In this document: positions 26,025 through 34,240 of the stretch, one piece after another
How the letters are laid out: every line of letters starts with the position of its first letter
How positions within the stretch are numbered: the stretch's first letter is position 1
Origin: an uncultured Mucilaginibacter sp.
GTDB taxonomy: Bacteria; Bacteroidota; Bacteroidia; Sphingobacteriales; Sphingobacteriaceae
Direction of reading: 5' to 3'
DNA length: 57,530 bases
Assembly: GCA_913775265.1 (NCBI GenBank)
Contig: CAJYJH010000098.1
Location: 1 to 57,530, forward strand
Notes under the pieces: generated by a model
Told to the model about the DNA's origin: nothing
The model's database searches: none
The model's input: only the letters and a program-made list of their open reading frames with translations
Translations under genes and position numbers: made by a program

Positions 26025-27530
26025 TTAGTTATTGGCTTCTGCTAATAATTTTTTGCCTTTTTCAATGGCGTCTTCAATGCTGCCAACCAAGTTGAAAGCT
26101 CCTTCAGGATACTCATCAACTTCGCCGTCCATAATCATGTTAAAGCCTTTGATAGTATCTTTAATATCAACCAATACACCTTTTAAGCCGGTAAACTGCT
26201 CGGCTACGTGGAATGGCTGAGATAAGAAACGTTGTACACGGCGAGCACGTGATACGGTTAATTTATCTTCTTCAGATAACTCATCCATGCCCAGGATGGC
26301 AATAATATCCTGAAGCTCTTTATAACGTTGTAAAATCTCTTTTACGCGTTGTGCAGTGTTATAGTGTTCGTTACCTAAAATAGCAGGGCTCAAAATACGT
26401 GAAGTTGAATCCAGAGGGTCAACCGCAGGGTAAATACCTAACTCGGCAATTTTACGTGAAAGTACGGTAGTTGCGTCTAAGTGAGCGAAGGTTGTAGCCG
26501 GCGCAGGGTCGGTCAAGTCATCCGCAGGTACATAAACCGCCTGTACCGAAGTAATTGAACCGCGTTTAGTTGAAGTAATACGCTCTTGCATCACACCCAT
26601 CTCGGTAGCCAGCGTTGGTTGATAACCTACCGCTGATGGCATACGGCCTAACAAAGCTGATACTTCAGAACCAGCTTGGGTAAAGCGGAAAATGTTGTCG
26701 ATGAAGAACAGGATATCACGGCCTTTACCTTCTGCATCACCATCACGGAAATATTCTGCAATAGTTAAACCTGAAAGGGCAACACGTGCACGTGCACCCG
26801 GTGGCTCGTTCATTTGGCCAAACACGAAGGTTGCTTTAGAATCTTTTAACTCTTCTTTGTCTACTTTTGACAAATCCCAGCCTCCCGACTCCATAGAGTG
26901 CATAAACTCTTCGCCGTATTTGATAATGCCCGATTCCAACATCTCGCGCAGTAAGTCGTTACCTTCGCGGGTACGCTCACCTACACCGGCAAATACTGAT
27001 AAACCAGAATATGCTTTAGCGATGTTGTTGATCAGTTCCTGAATTAATACAGTTTTACCTACACCGGCACCACCAAACAAACCAATTTTACCACCTTTAG
27101 CATAAGGCTCCAGTAAGTCAATTACTTTAATACCGGTAAACAGTACTTCGCTTTCGGTTGATAAATCTTCAAATCTTGGAGGAGTAGCGTGGATAGGACG
27201 ACCATTAGCAGTGTTCAATGATTCGATACCGTCGATTGCCTCACCAACTACGTTAAATACGCGGCCTTTGATATCGTCGCCGATAGGCATACGGATAGGT
27301 GACTCCAAGTCGGTTACCGGCATACCGCGCAACAAACCGTCGGTAGAATCCATAGCGATTGCGCGAACGCGGTCTTCGCCCAGGTGTTGCTGAACTTCTA
27401 AAACAATTTTTTGTCCATTGCTTTTGGTGATTTCCAGCGCATCGTAAATTTTAGGAAGATGAGCATCATCGCTAAAGCTTACGTCAACTACCGGACCAAT
27501 GATTTGTGAGATTTTTCCAATGTTTGGCAT
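26025..27530 (-). CDS. atpD: F-type ATP synthase beta subunit
   Basis: 501 residues, normal length. It is the catalytic subunit of F1. The Walker A loop is GLFGGAGVGKTVLIQELI; ALLGRMPSAVGYQPTLATEMG and VPADDLTDPAPATTFAHLD are family signatures, and FFIDNIFRFTQAGSEVSALL covers Walker B. It is the first gene of a two-gene unit with atpC. A TAACTTTG sequence on the minus strand at 27616-27609 is a plausible -7 promoter box, about 80 bases upstream of the start. Confidence 0.98.
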   Translation of the reverse strand: MPNIGKISQIIGPVVDVSFSDDAHLPKIYDALEITKSNGQKIVLEVQQHLGEDRVRAIAMDSTDGLLRGMPVTDLESPIRMPIGDDIKGRVFNVVGEAIDGIESLNTANGRPIHATPPRFEDLSTESEVLFTGIKVIDLLEPYAKGGKIGLFGGAGVGKTVLIQELINNIAKAYSGLSVFAGVGERTREGNDLLREMLESGIIKYGEEFMHSMESGGWDLSKVDKEELKDSKATFVFGQMNEPPGARARVALSGLTIAEYFRDGDAEGKGRDILFFIDNIFRFTQAGSEVSALLGRMPSAVGYQPTLATEMGVMQERITSTKRGSITSVQAVYVPADDLTDPAPATTFAHLDATTVLSRKIAELGIYPAVDPLDSTSRILSPAILGNEHYNTAQRVKEILQRYKELQDIIAILGMDELSEEDKLTVSRARRVQRFLSQPFHVAEQFTGLKGVLVDIKDTIKGFNMIMDGEVDEYPEGAFNLVGSIEDAIEKGKKLLAEANN

Positions 27531-27608
27531 ATATACCTTACGTAATATTTAAATAACTGATCTTTAAAAACAGCGACTTATATAGTTATAATACACTATT
27601 TCGGAGCG

Positions 27609-27616
27609 CAAAGTTA
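27609..27616 (-). promoter_or_regulatory. Candidate -7 box for atpDC
   Basis: TAACTTTG on the minus strand matches TAnnTTTG exactly, 79 bases before the atpD start. No TTG -33 element lies at the usual distance, so it is only a candidate. Confidence 0.45.
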
Positions 27617-27748
27617 AGCTTTATAATGAATTTTTAATTACCTAACTTAAAGAATTTTACCTAAAATTCGAGCTTTATTTATTTTTATTAAAACATTATC
27701 TTAGCGGCCCTTTTTAAAAAGGTATCTTTTAATAAACCAATTGCTAAC

Positions 27749-28975
27749 ATGAAAAAAGTTTTACTATCACTGTTTTTTGCGTTTGTGCCGTTTTTGATTT
27801 TTGCGCAGGGTTTCCAGGTAAACCTGGAAGGGCAGAAGCAAATTGGTATGGGGCATACCGGTACAGCTTTATTGCTGGATGGTTCGTCGGTATTTTTTAA
27901 TCCGGGTGCTGTAGTCAATTTATCAGAAAACTATTTACAGGCTGGTGTAAGCCCATTGCTTTTCAAATCTGGCTTTGTACCAACCGGATCAAACATGCAA
28001 TACAATACTGCCGATAAGGTTGCTACCCCTCTAAGTGCCTACGCTGTTTGGGGGCCTAAAGCTGCCCGCTGGAAATTAGGTTTAGGCGTATATACTCCCT
28101 TTGGTGGTTTAACCGACTGGGGTAACAACTGGCCAGGCAAATACACCCTGACCTCGCTTGATTTAAAAACCATATTTATACAGCCCACAGTAAGTATCAA
28201 ACTGGCCGACTTCATCAGTATAGGTGCAGGCTTCGTGTATAACCACGGCACCGTGAACTTAAAACGTGCTATTCCGTTAGCCGATGCTAACAATCCGCAA
28301 GGCGAAGCTGAGCTTAAAGGCAGCGGTAGCGGCATTGGTTTTAATGCCGGTGTATTTATCGATACCAAAACTGGTTTAACCATTGGTATTACCCATCGAT
28401 CTAAGGTAAATACCAAACTTACGGATGGTGATGCCTACTTTAGAGTACCTGCAAGTTTGCAGGCCAGTTTCCCAAGCCCTAACACGTTTAAAGCTGAATT
28501 ACCTTTGGCGGCTACTACGTCGGTCGGTTTTGGATATAGCTTTGCTAAAAAATGGTTAGTTGCAATAGATGGTAACTACGTGCATTTTGATACCTACAAA
28601 GCTCTTTCTTTCGACTATGCCAATAATACCAACGTACTGCAAGACACCTATTCGCCCCGTAATTATAAAAACGCGGTGAGCCTGCGCGCCGGTGTGCAAT
28701 ACAAAGCTTGTGACCAGTTGATGTTGCGTGCCGGTGGAGGTTATGCTTCCACACCGGTTAGAGATGGTTATGTTACACCCGAAGTGCCCGATGCTAACCG
28801 CGGTTTTTACACTGCCGGTTTGAGTTATTTGGTGAATAAGCATTTTGACATCGACCTGTCTTTCGAGTACGAACATTTGGCCAGCCGTACACAAACTAAC
28901 ATCGAGACACAGTTAGCCGGAACGTTTAAAAGCAACGTTTATATTCCGGGTGTAGCTTTAGTTTATCACTGGTAA
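27749..28975 (+). CDS. OmpP1/FadL-family outer-membrane transport protein
   Basis: 408 residues. Signal peptide (MKKVLLSLFFAFVPFLIFAQ), then the FadL N-terminal hatch segment (QIGMGHTGTALLLDGSSVFF, FNPGAV) and a 14-strand-type barrel. FadL proteins let hydrophobic molecules such as fatty acids diffuse laterally into the cell. It is 52 bases upstream of a lipoprotein SGNH hydrolase on the same strand, so an ester-cleaving surface enzyme and a hydrophobic-product channel are probably co-expressed. The substrate is not known. Confidence 0.92.
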   Translation: MKKVLLSLFFAFVPFLIFAQGFQVNLEGQKQIGMGHTGTALLLDGSSVFFNPGAVVNLSENYLQAGVSPLLFKSGFVPTGSNMQYNTADKVATPLSAYAVWGPKAARWKLGLGVYTPFGGLTDWGNNWPGKYTLTSLDLKTIFIQPTVSIKLADFISIGAGFVYNHGTVNLKRAIPLADANNPQGEAELKGSGSGIGFNAGVFIDTKTGLTIGITHRSKVNTKLTDGDAYFRVPASLQASFPSPNTFKAELPLAATTSVGFGYSFAKKWLVAIDGNYVHFDTYKALSFDYANNTNVLQDTYSPRNYKNAVSLRAGVQYKACDQLMLRAGGGYASTPVRDGYVTPEVPDANRGFYTAGLSYLVNKHFDIDLSFEYEHLASRTQTNIETQLAGTFKSNVYIPGVALVYHW

Positions 28976-29027
28976 TCAGTTAATAAGGAATTTTTAAGTA
29001 AATTGTAACCGTTTTTTAAACGATCAA

Positions 29028-30311
29028 ATGAAATTAAATAATTACAAGAATATTTTATTGTCGGGCTTACTGGTTTTGGCGGCCTGTAAACCTAAGGTTG
29101 ACGTTGAACCGGCCAGTAATGGCGGGGTCGATTTTTCGGCTTACATTGCCGTGGGCGACTCGCAAACCGCAGGGTATGCCGATGGTGGCTTATACCGCAC
29201 CGGGCAGATCAACTCTTTCCCTAATATTATTGCTGAGCAATTGAAAGCAGTGGGCGGTGGCAATTTTAGTCAGCCTTTGTTTAGCGAAGCACAAGCCAGC
29301 GGAACAGGTTACCGCAAAATTGACAAGTTTAATGCAGATGGTACACCATCCATCGTTGATGTGCCGGCAACTGCCGTAAGAAGTGCCAATCCAGTTCTGT
29401 TTACCAAATACACCGGCGAAAATAATAACTATGGCATTCCAGGTATTAAAGTTATTCATACCTCAATAGCTGGTTATGGTAACCTTAACCCGTATTTTGA
29501 GAGAGTACTTACTTCGTCTTACCCGGCTGCAAACACAACTTACCTGGATTATATTACAGCCAAGCCGTATACTTTCTTTACCAGTTGGTTGGGTAATAAT
29601 GATGCTTTAGGGTACGCTACCGCAGGTGGGGTAAGCGAAACACTGACTGATAAAAGCGTATTTGCAGCTGCTTATTCAGCAGTGATTGAAAAATTAACGG
29701 CAGGCGGAAAAAAAGGTACTATTGCTACTGTGCCTGATGTTAGCGCTATTCCGTTTTTTAACACGGTAACTATCCCTGTTTTATTAGCAGCGGTGCAAAG
29801 AGCTGCTCCGTCTGTGACTACGCTGTATGTAAATGCCCGCAAAACATCAGACGCAGGTACTGCTACGTACGAGGCCCGTGCGGCTACCACGGCGGACTTG
29901 ATTACACTGACTTTCCCAACCAGTAAATTGGGGGTTAACGGGTATGGTGTGTCGCCACTAAACCCTATCGAGAACCAATATGTGTTGGATGCTAACGAGG
30001 TGACCCTGGTTAAAGATTATGTGAATGCCTACAACCAAACCATTACCTCGTTGGCTGCTTCTAAAGGTTTGGCATTGTTTGATGCGTATGCTTTCCTGAA
30101 TACCGTAAAACAAAAAGGTTTGTTGATTAACGGCGTAAACTTAAGTGCTATTTACATCAGCGGAGGTTTGTTCTCATTAGACGGTGTGCATTTAACGCCG
30201 AAGGGTTATGCTATTATCGCTAACGAGTTTATTAAAGCCACTAATGCCAAGTATGGCTCTAACGTTCCGCAAGCGGATATCAATAAATACAACAGCGTTA
30301 TTTTTCCATAA
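29028..30311 (+). CDS. SGNH/GDSL-family hydrolase lipoprotein
   Basis: 427 residues with a lipobox (LLSGLLVLAACKP, cysteine 20), so anchored in the outer membrane or periplasmic face. Block I is IAVGDSQTAGYADGG with nucleophile Ser45. The WLGNNDALGYAT segment gives the block III asparagine, and LDGVHLTPKGYA gives Asp385 and His388. These enzymes hydrolyse ester bonds in lipids or acylated sugars. The protein is longer than minimal GDSL esterases because of an insertion in the middle. It is the second gene of a unit with the FadL-type porin. Confidence 0.9.
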   Translation: MKLNNYKNILLSGLLVLAACKPKVDVEPASNGGVDFSAYIAVGDSQTAGYADGGLYRTGQINSFPNIIAEQLKAVGGGNFSQPLFSEAQASGTGYRKIDKFNADGTPSIVDVPATAVRSANPVLFTKYTGENNNYGIPGIKVIHTSIAGYGNLNPYFERVLTSSYPAANTTYLDYITAKPYTFFTSWLGNNDALGYATAGGVSETLTDKSVFAAAYSAVIEKLTAGGKKGTIATVPDVSAIPFFNTVTIPVLLAAVQRAAPSVTTLYVNARKTSDAGTATYEARAATTADLITLTFPTSKLGVNGYGVSPLNPIENQYVLDANEVTLVKDYVNAYNQTITSLAASKGLALFDAYAFLNTVKQKGLLINGVNLSAIYISGGLFSLDGVHLTPKGYAIIANEFIKATNAKYGSNVPQADINKYNSVIFP

Positions 30312-30331
30312 CGTTTTTTATAATCCATCAT

Positions 30332-30378
30332 AAACACCAAGGGCTGCGTTTGATCATTAAACGCAGTCCTTGGTGTTT
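30332..30378. terminator. Bidirectional terminator between the SGNH hydrolase gene and obg
   Basis: A 20-bp stem (30332-30351 with 30359-30378, one G-T pair) and a 7-base loop GATCATT separate two converging genes. Confidence 0.9.
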
Positions 30379-30400
30379 ATAAAGTAAATTACTTGGTAGC

Positions 30401-31399
30401 TTATTTATTAACTTCTGTCCAAAGCAAATCTTTCAGAGCGTCCAGGCCTTGTTGGGCCACAGATGATATGAATGCAGCGGGTAAACCTGCCGGTAGTTCC
30501 GCTTTCATTTCTTGTTGCAACTCATCGTCCAATAAGTCAGATTTAGTAATGGCCAGTACCCGTGGCTTGTGTACCAATTCCGGGTTGTATTCCTGTAGTT
30601 CGTTTAACAGGATATCGTATTCTTGTTTAATACTGCGATTGGTATCGGCAGGTATCATAAACAGTAGCACTGAATTACGCTCAATGTGCCTCAAAAACCT
30701 AAAACCTAAACCTTTGCCCTTAGATGCACCCTCGATGATACCCGGGATATCGGCCATCACAAAAGATTTATTATTGCGATAAGCTACAATGCCCAAATTA
30801 GGTACAATGGTAGTAAAGGCATAGTCGGCAATCTCGGGTTTAGCTGCTGATACTACAGAAAGAAGGGTAGATTTACCCGCATTCGGGAAACCTACTAAGC
30901 CCACATCTGCCAGCAATTTCAGCTCGAGTATGTTCCAGTGTTCCTGACCGGCTTCGCCGGGTTGTGCAAAGCGAGGGGTTTGCTGAGTGGATGATTTGAA
31001 GTGCCAGTTACCTAAGCCTCCACGACCACCAGGTGTTAAAATTTTGGTTTCTCCGTCTTTAGTAATCTCAAATATCACTTCCCCGGTTTCAGCATCTTTG
31101 GCAATAGTACCCAAAGGCACTTCCAAAATTTCATCACGACCGGTTTTGCCCGACCGTAATGCACTGCCGCCGCCTTCGCCGTCGCCAGCAATAATATGCT
31201 TACGATATTTAAGATGTAGTAAAGTCCATAATTGGGAATTGCCCTTTACAATAACATGTCCGCCGCGACCGCCGTCGCCGCCATCAGGACCACCTTTAGC
31301 CGTATGTTTATCGCGATGCAAGTGCGAAGAGCCTGCTCCGCCTTTGCCCGACCGGCAACATATTTTTACATAATCAACAAAGTTGGAACCTTGGCTCAT
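30401..31399 (-). CDS. obg: Obg/CgtA ribosome-assembly GTPase
   Basis: 332 residues. The N-terminal glycine-rich Obg fold (residues 1-160, GGPDGGDGGRGGHVIVKG) is followed by a G domain with G1 GFPNAGKST, G3 DIPGIIEGAS and G4 ITKSDL. The C-terminal OCT domain found in some Firmicutes is absent, as in the short form. It acts in 50S subunit assembly and growth control. It is encoded downstream of adk on the same strand, with a 165-base spacer that holds a long palindrome. Confidence 0.96.
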   Translation of the reverse strand: MSQGSNFVDYVKICCRSGKGGAGSSHLHRDKHTAKGGPDGGDGGRGGHVIVKGNSQLWTLLHLKYRKHIIAGDGEGGGSALRSGKTGRDEILEVPLGTIAKDAETGEVIFEITKDGETKILTPGGRGGLGNWHFKSSTQQTPRFAQPGEAGQEHWNILELKLLADVGLVGFPNAGKSTLLSVVSAAKPEIADYAFTTIVPNLGIVAYRNNKSFVMADIPGIIEGASKGKGLGFRFLRHIERNSVLLFMIPADTNRSIKQEYDILLNELQEYNPELVHKPRVLAITKSDLLDDELQQEMKAELPAGLPAAFISSVAQQGLDALKDLLWTEVNK

Positions 31400-31497
31400 G
31401 AGTTGTTTTAGTTGGTAGTGAATGAGTCGGTTGAGCGACGTGACTAATTGTAATCAATTCAATAACCTCACATATCGAATGCTCGGTCTTTAAACAG

Positions 31498-31546
31498 CAA
31501 TTTCGGATTTAAACAGTTCCATAGTGGCTGTTTAAATCCGAAATTG
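31498..31546. repeat. 19-bp perfect palindrome in the adk-obg spacer
   Basis: CAATTTCGGATTTAAACAG (31498-31516) and its exact complement (31528-31546) with an 11-base loop lie just after the adk stop. No T-run follows on the minus strand, so simple intrinsic termination is not well supported. TTAAACAG is repeated directly on the left side. Confidence 0.6.
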
Positions 31547-31563
31547 ATTAAGGGTAATAATAT

Positions 31564-32136
31564 TTAGTACTGATCTATCACTGACGATACCGATCCGAAG
31601 ATTTCTTCAATGGAACCAATGCCGTTAATGCTGGTAAACTTATCCTGGCCTTTGTAAAACTCGGCTACAGGTGCAGTTTTGTTGTTGTATTCGTTGATGC
31701 GTTTGCGGATCACCTCAGGATTGGCGTCATCCGGACGGCCCGAGTCTTTACCGCGAAGCAGTAAGCGGTTTTCCAGTTCCTGGTCGTCAACCACTAAGGC
31801 AATCATGCCTGATATGGCAGTATTCTTTTCATTCAACAAGGTATCCAGGGCTGCAGCCTGAGCTACCGTGCGAGGGAAACCGTCGAAAATAAATCCTTTG
31901 GCTTGTGGGTTAGCATCCAGTTTGTTGCTGATCATGCCAATCACTACTTCATCCGGAACCAACAGTCCCTCATCCATCAGTTTCTTAGCTTCCAAGCCAA
32001 GGGTAGTACCTTGTGCTATTTCGTTACGTAATATATCACCGGTTGAAAGGTGAATTAATCCGTACTTGTCAATCAGTTTTTGAGATTGTGTGCCCTTTCC
32101 AGCGCCGGGAGGACCGAACAAAACAAGGTTTAGCAT
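31564..32136 (-). CDS. adk: Adenylate kinase, short-lid form
   Basis: 190 residues. It interconverts ATP, ADP and AMP. The P-loop is FGPPGAGKGTQS, the AMP site is HLSTGDILRNEI, and GFPRTVAQA is the family signature. The lid region (LLRGKDSGRPDDANPEVIRK) is the short version without the zinc-binding cysteines. An AAAGG sequence precedes the start. The tRNA-Arg gene lies upstream on the same strand, separated by a hairpin terminator. Confidence 0.96.
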   Translation of the reverse strand: MLNLVLFGPPGAGKGTQSQKLIDKYGLIHLSTGDILRNEIAQGTTLGLEAKKLMDEGLLVPDEVVIGMISNKLDANPQAKGFIFDGFPRTVAQAAALDTLLNEKNTAISGMIALVVDDQELENRLLLRGKDSGRPDDANPEVIRKRINEYNNKTAPVAEFYKGQDKFTSINGIGSIEEIFGSVSSVIDQY

Positions 32137-32159
32137 CCTTTGAATTTAATTTAAAAATA

Positions 32160-32191
32160 AAAGCCTTTCTGCAATGATACGGAAAGGCTTT
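32160..32191 (-). terminator. Terminator downstream of tRNA-Arg
   Basis: A 10-bp stem (AAAGCCTTTC at 32160-32169 with GAAAGGCTTT at 32182-32191). On the minus strand it is followed by a T-rich stretch, between the tRNA and adk. Confidence 0.8.
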
Positions 32192-32203
32192 ATAATAAAA
32201 AAG

Positions 32204-32277
32204 TGGACTTGAAGGGAGTCGAACCCCTAACCTTCTGATCCGTAGTCAGATGCTCTATCCAATTGAGCTACAAGTCC
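32204..32277 (-). tRNA. tRNA-Arg (anticodon ACG)
   Basis: The reverse complement folds into a full cloverleaf of 74 nt. The acceptor stem is GGACTTG/CAAGTCC with discriminator A. The D arm is GCTC...GAGC, and the anticodon arm is TCTGA-CTACGGA-TCAGA with anticodon ACG. The T arm contains TTCGACT. CCA is not encoded. ACG is normally deaminated to ICG to read CGU, CGC and CGA. A consensus promoter lies just upstream. Confidence 0.97.
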
Positions 32278-32293
32278 GTCCTTGAATGGAGTG

Positions 32294-32324
32294 CAAAGAT
32301 AGTATTAGATTGATAAACCTCAAA
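32294..32324 (-). promoter_or_regulatory. Consensus Bacteroidota promoter of tRNA-Arg
   Basis: On the minus strand TTTG (32324-32321), a 19-base spacer and TATCTTTG (32301-32294) match the -33/-7 consensus fully. The predicted start is about 10 bases before the tRNA. This is the best promoter match in the window. Confidence 0.85.
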
Positions 32325-32487
32325 TAAATTTGAAAAAAAACTGGAGATATATTTAAAGGTATAGTGTATGGTGTTAGTAATCAGTGAGATAATTTGCTGT
32401 GTTTTTTAACGTGGATGATATGGTAGTTGAAATAGCCATATTAAATCGCTTTTTCACAAGCACAATAAGTCGGCATTAAATAAAAAA

Positions 32488-32515
32488 CGTCAATCTTTTG
32501 GTTTAAAGATTGACG
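32488..32515 (-). terminator. Terminator of the peroxiredoxin gene
   Basis: A perfect 11-bp stem (CGTCAATCTTT at 32488-32498 with its complement at 32505-32515) and a 6-base loop are followed on the minus strand by TTTTTTA, 25 bases after the stop. Confidence 0.85.
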
Positions 32516-32540
32516 CCTGAACTCCAAAAAAGTTGAATAT

Positions 32541-33002
32541 TTATTTTAGTTTTTCTTCAATCGCCTCAAAGTCGGGTAAATCGCCTGCCGATTCTAACAC
32601 TTCGGCGTAAATAATATTTTGATCCTCATCAATCACGAAAGCAGCGCGTTTGGATACGCCCTTCAATCCAAATACAAACTCATTGTATATAGCACCATAA
32701 TTTTCGGATACGGTTTTGTTAAAGTCGGACAGTAACGGAAACTGGTAATGGTTTTCTTCTTTAAACTTGGCCAGTGTAAAGGGCGAGTCTACAGAAACAG
32801 CTAACACTTCTGCGTTCATGCCTTCGTAAAATCCAAAGTTATCGCGCAGGGTGCAAAGCTGTGTGGTGCAAGTGCCGGTAAAAGCCATCGGGAAAAAGTG
32901 CAGTACTACTTTGCGTCCTTTATAATCGGATAATGATGTTTCTTTTAAATCAGACGAAATAAGTGTAAACTGAGGGGCTGGTTGGCCTATTGGTAAAGAC
33001 AT
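32541..33002 (-). CDS. Thiol peroxidase of the BCP/PrxQ type
   Basis: 153 residues from ATG 33002. A TTG further upstream (33026) lies inside a TATATTTG promoter box and is rejected as the start. The peroxiredoxin active site is PMAFTGTCTTQLC: peroxidatic Cys45 in P-x3-T-x2-C, and Cys50 four residues later as a likely resolving cysteine, the C-x4-C pattern of PrxQ. It reduces hydroperoxides with thioredoxin-type donors in the cytoplasm. An AhpE-like 1-Cys enzyme is the alternative. Confidence 0.88.
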   Translation of the reverse strand: MSLPIGQPAPQFTLISSDLKETSLSDYKGRKVVLHFFPMAFTGTCTTQLCTLRDNFGFYEGMNAEVLAVSVDSPFTLAKFKEENHYQFPLLSDFNKTVSENYGAIYNEFVFGLKGVSKRAAFVIDEDQNIIYAEVLESAGDLPDFEAIEEKLK

Positions 33003-33023
33003 AAATTTGTTTAGTGTTTTGCT

Positions 33024-33031
33024 CAAATATA
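33024..33031 (-). promoter_or_regulatory. -7 box of the peroxiredoxin gene
   Basis: TATATTTG on the minus strand matches TAnnTTTG and lies 21 bases before the chosen ATG. No clear TTG -33 element is seen. Confidence 0.55.
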
Positions 33032-33142
33032 CGTTTAAAAGTACGGGTAGGATTGAGATTGCTGCTTTAAATTGTCAGGTAGATAATGGTTTAATGAAAC
33101 TTAACCAACGCACCGAAGTTATTGAGTAAATACTGCTGTAAA

Positions 33143-34123
33143 ATGAAAGCTATTGTCATAACCCAACCCGGCGACCCGGATGTACTAAAGCAGGCCGATG
33201 TACCTAAGCCTGAACCAAAACCCGGCGAGGTGCTGATAAAAGTTGTTGCCGCTGGTGTAAACCGGCCCGACGTAGCGCAGCGTAAAGGTGTGTACCCGCC
33301 GCCGCCTGGAGCACCGCAGGATATACCAGGTTTGGAAGTAGCCGGTGTAATTGAAGGTGTAGGTTCGGAAGTTACACTGTGGAAAGTTGGTGATGAGGTT
33401 TGTGCGCTGGTAAGCGGAGGTGGTTATGCCGAGTATTGCGTGGCGCCGGAGGGACAATGTTTGCCGGTGCCAGATAACTTAAGTTTTATAGAGGCAGCCT
33501 CGCTACCCGAAACGTTTTTTACAGTATGGAGCAATGTATTTGACCGCGGCAACCTGCAGCCAGGCGAAAGCTTGCTGGTACACGGTGGGAGCAGCGGCAT
33601 TGGGGTTACGGCTATTCAAATGGCAAAGGCATTGGGCAATACAGTGTATGTAACGGCAGGCAGCGAAGATAAATGCATGTTCTGTGAACAACTGGGTGCC
33701 TCTAAAGCCGTAAATTATAAACAGGAGGATTTTGTTGAAGCAATAAAGCAAGTCACGCATGATAAAGGTGTAAACGTGATATTGGACATGATAGGTGGCG
33801 ATTACACACCAGGCAATATTGCGTTACTGGCTGATGAGGGCCGTTTAGTAATGATTAATACCATGAAAGGTAAGGATACCAATGTTGATCTAAGTGCGGT
33901 AATGCGTAAACGCTTAGTGATTACCGGTTCTACGCTACGGTCGCGCGATGTGGCATTTAAGTCGGCTATCGCCCAGGCATTATTAAAGCACATCTGGCCG
34001 CTTATTGATGCAGGTAAAATTAAACCCATCATTCATCAAATTTTTCCGGCAGAAGATGCTGCCGAAGCTCATCGCTTAATGGAAAGTAGCAGTCATATAG
34101 GTAAAATAGTTCTGGAGTTTTAA
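33143..34123 (+). CDS. NAD(P)H:quinone oxidoreductase, zinc-independent MDR family (PIG3-like)
   Basis: 326 residues from ATG 33143, where the family's MKAIVI start begins; an upstream TTG is rejected. The GroES-like N-terminal domain contains NRPDVAQRKGVYPPPPGAP, and the nucleotide-binding domain has LVHGGSSGIGVTAIQMAKALG. Zinc ligands of alcohol dehydrogenases are absent. PIG3/QOR-type enzymes reduce quinones by one or two electrons with NADPH. It stands alone between a peroxiredoxin and gap. Confidence 0.9.
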   Translation: MKAIVITQPGDPDVLKQADVPKPEPKPGEVLIKVVAAGVNRPDVAQRKGVYPPPPGAPQDIPGLEVAGVIEGVGSEVTLWKVGDEVCALVSGGGYAEYCVAPEGQCLPVPDNLSFIEAASLPETFFTVWSNVFDRGNLQPGESLLVHGGSSGIGVTAIQMAKALGNTVYVTAGSEDKCMFCEQLGASKAVNYKQEDFVEAIKQVTHDKGVNVILDMIGGDYTPGNIALLADEGRLVMINTMKGKDTNVDLSAVMRKRLVITGSTLRSRDVAFKSAIAQALLKHIWPLIDAGKIKPIIHQIFPAEDAAEAHRLMESSSHIGKIVLEF

Positions 34124-34210
34124 ACGGATTTTGATAAGCAGATGAATTACTGGCGGTGATTTATGACAGCCCAATGGAATTGCATCTGTTTAGTAAACCT
34201 CGGTATTTTA

Positions 34211-34218
34211 TACTTTTG
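34211..34218 (+). promoter_or_regulatory. -7 box upstream of gap
   Basis: TACTTTTG matches TAnnTTTG and sits 23 bases before the ATG at 34241. A TTTA at 34189 is the closest -33 candidate (18-base spacer). Confidence 0.5.
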
Positions 34219-34240
34219 CCAAAGATAAAATGCGTTTATC

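Noticed and set aside
32204..32277. Integration site (att) at the tRNA-Arg gene
   Set aside because: No integrase gene and no repeated tRNA 3' end are found nearby; the gene has its own promoter and terminator.
33143..34123. Frameshift or unusual upstream start of the quinone oxidoreductase
   Set aside because: The frame extends upstream to a TTG at 33122, but the family N-terminus begins exactly at ATG 33143, so the upstream part is not coding.
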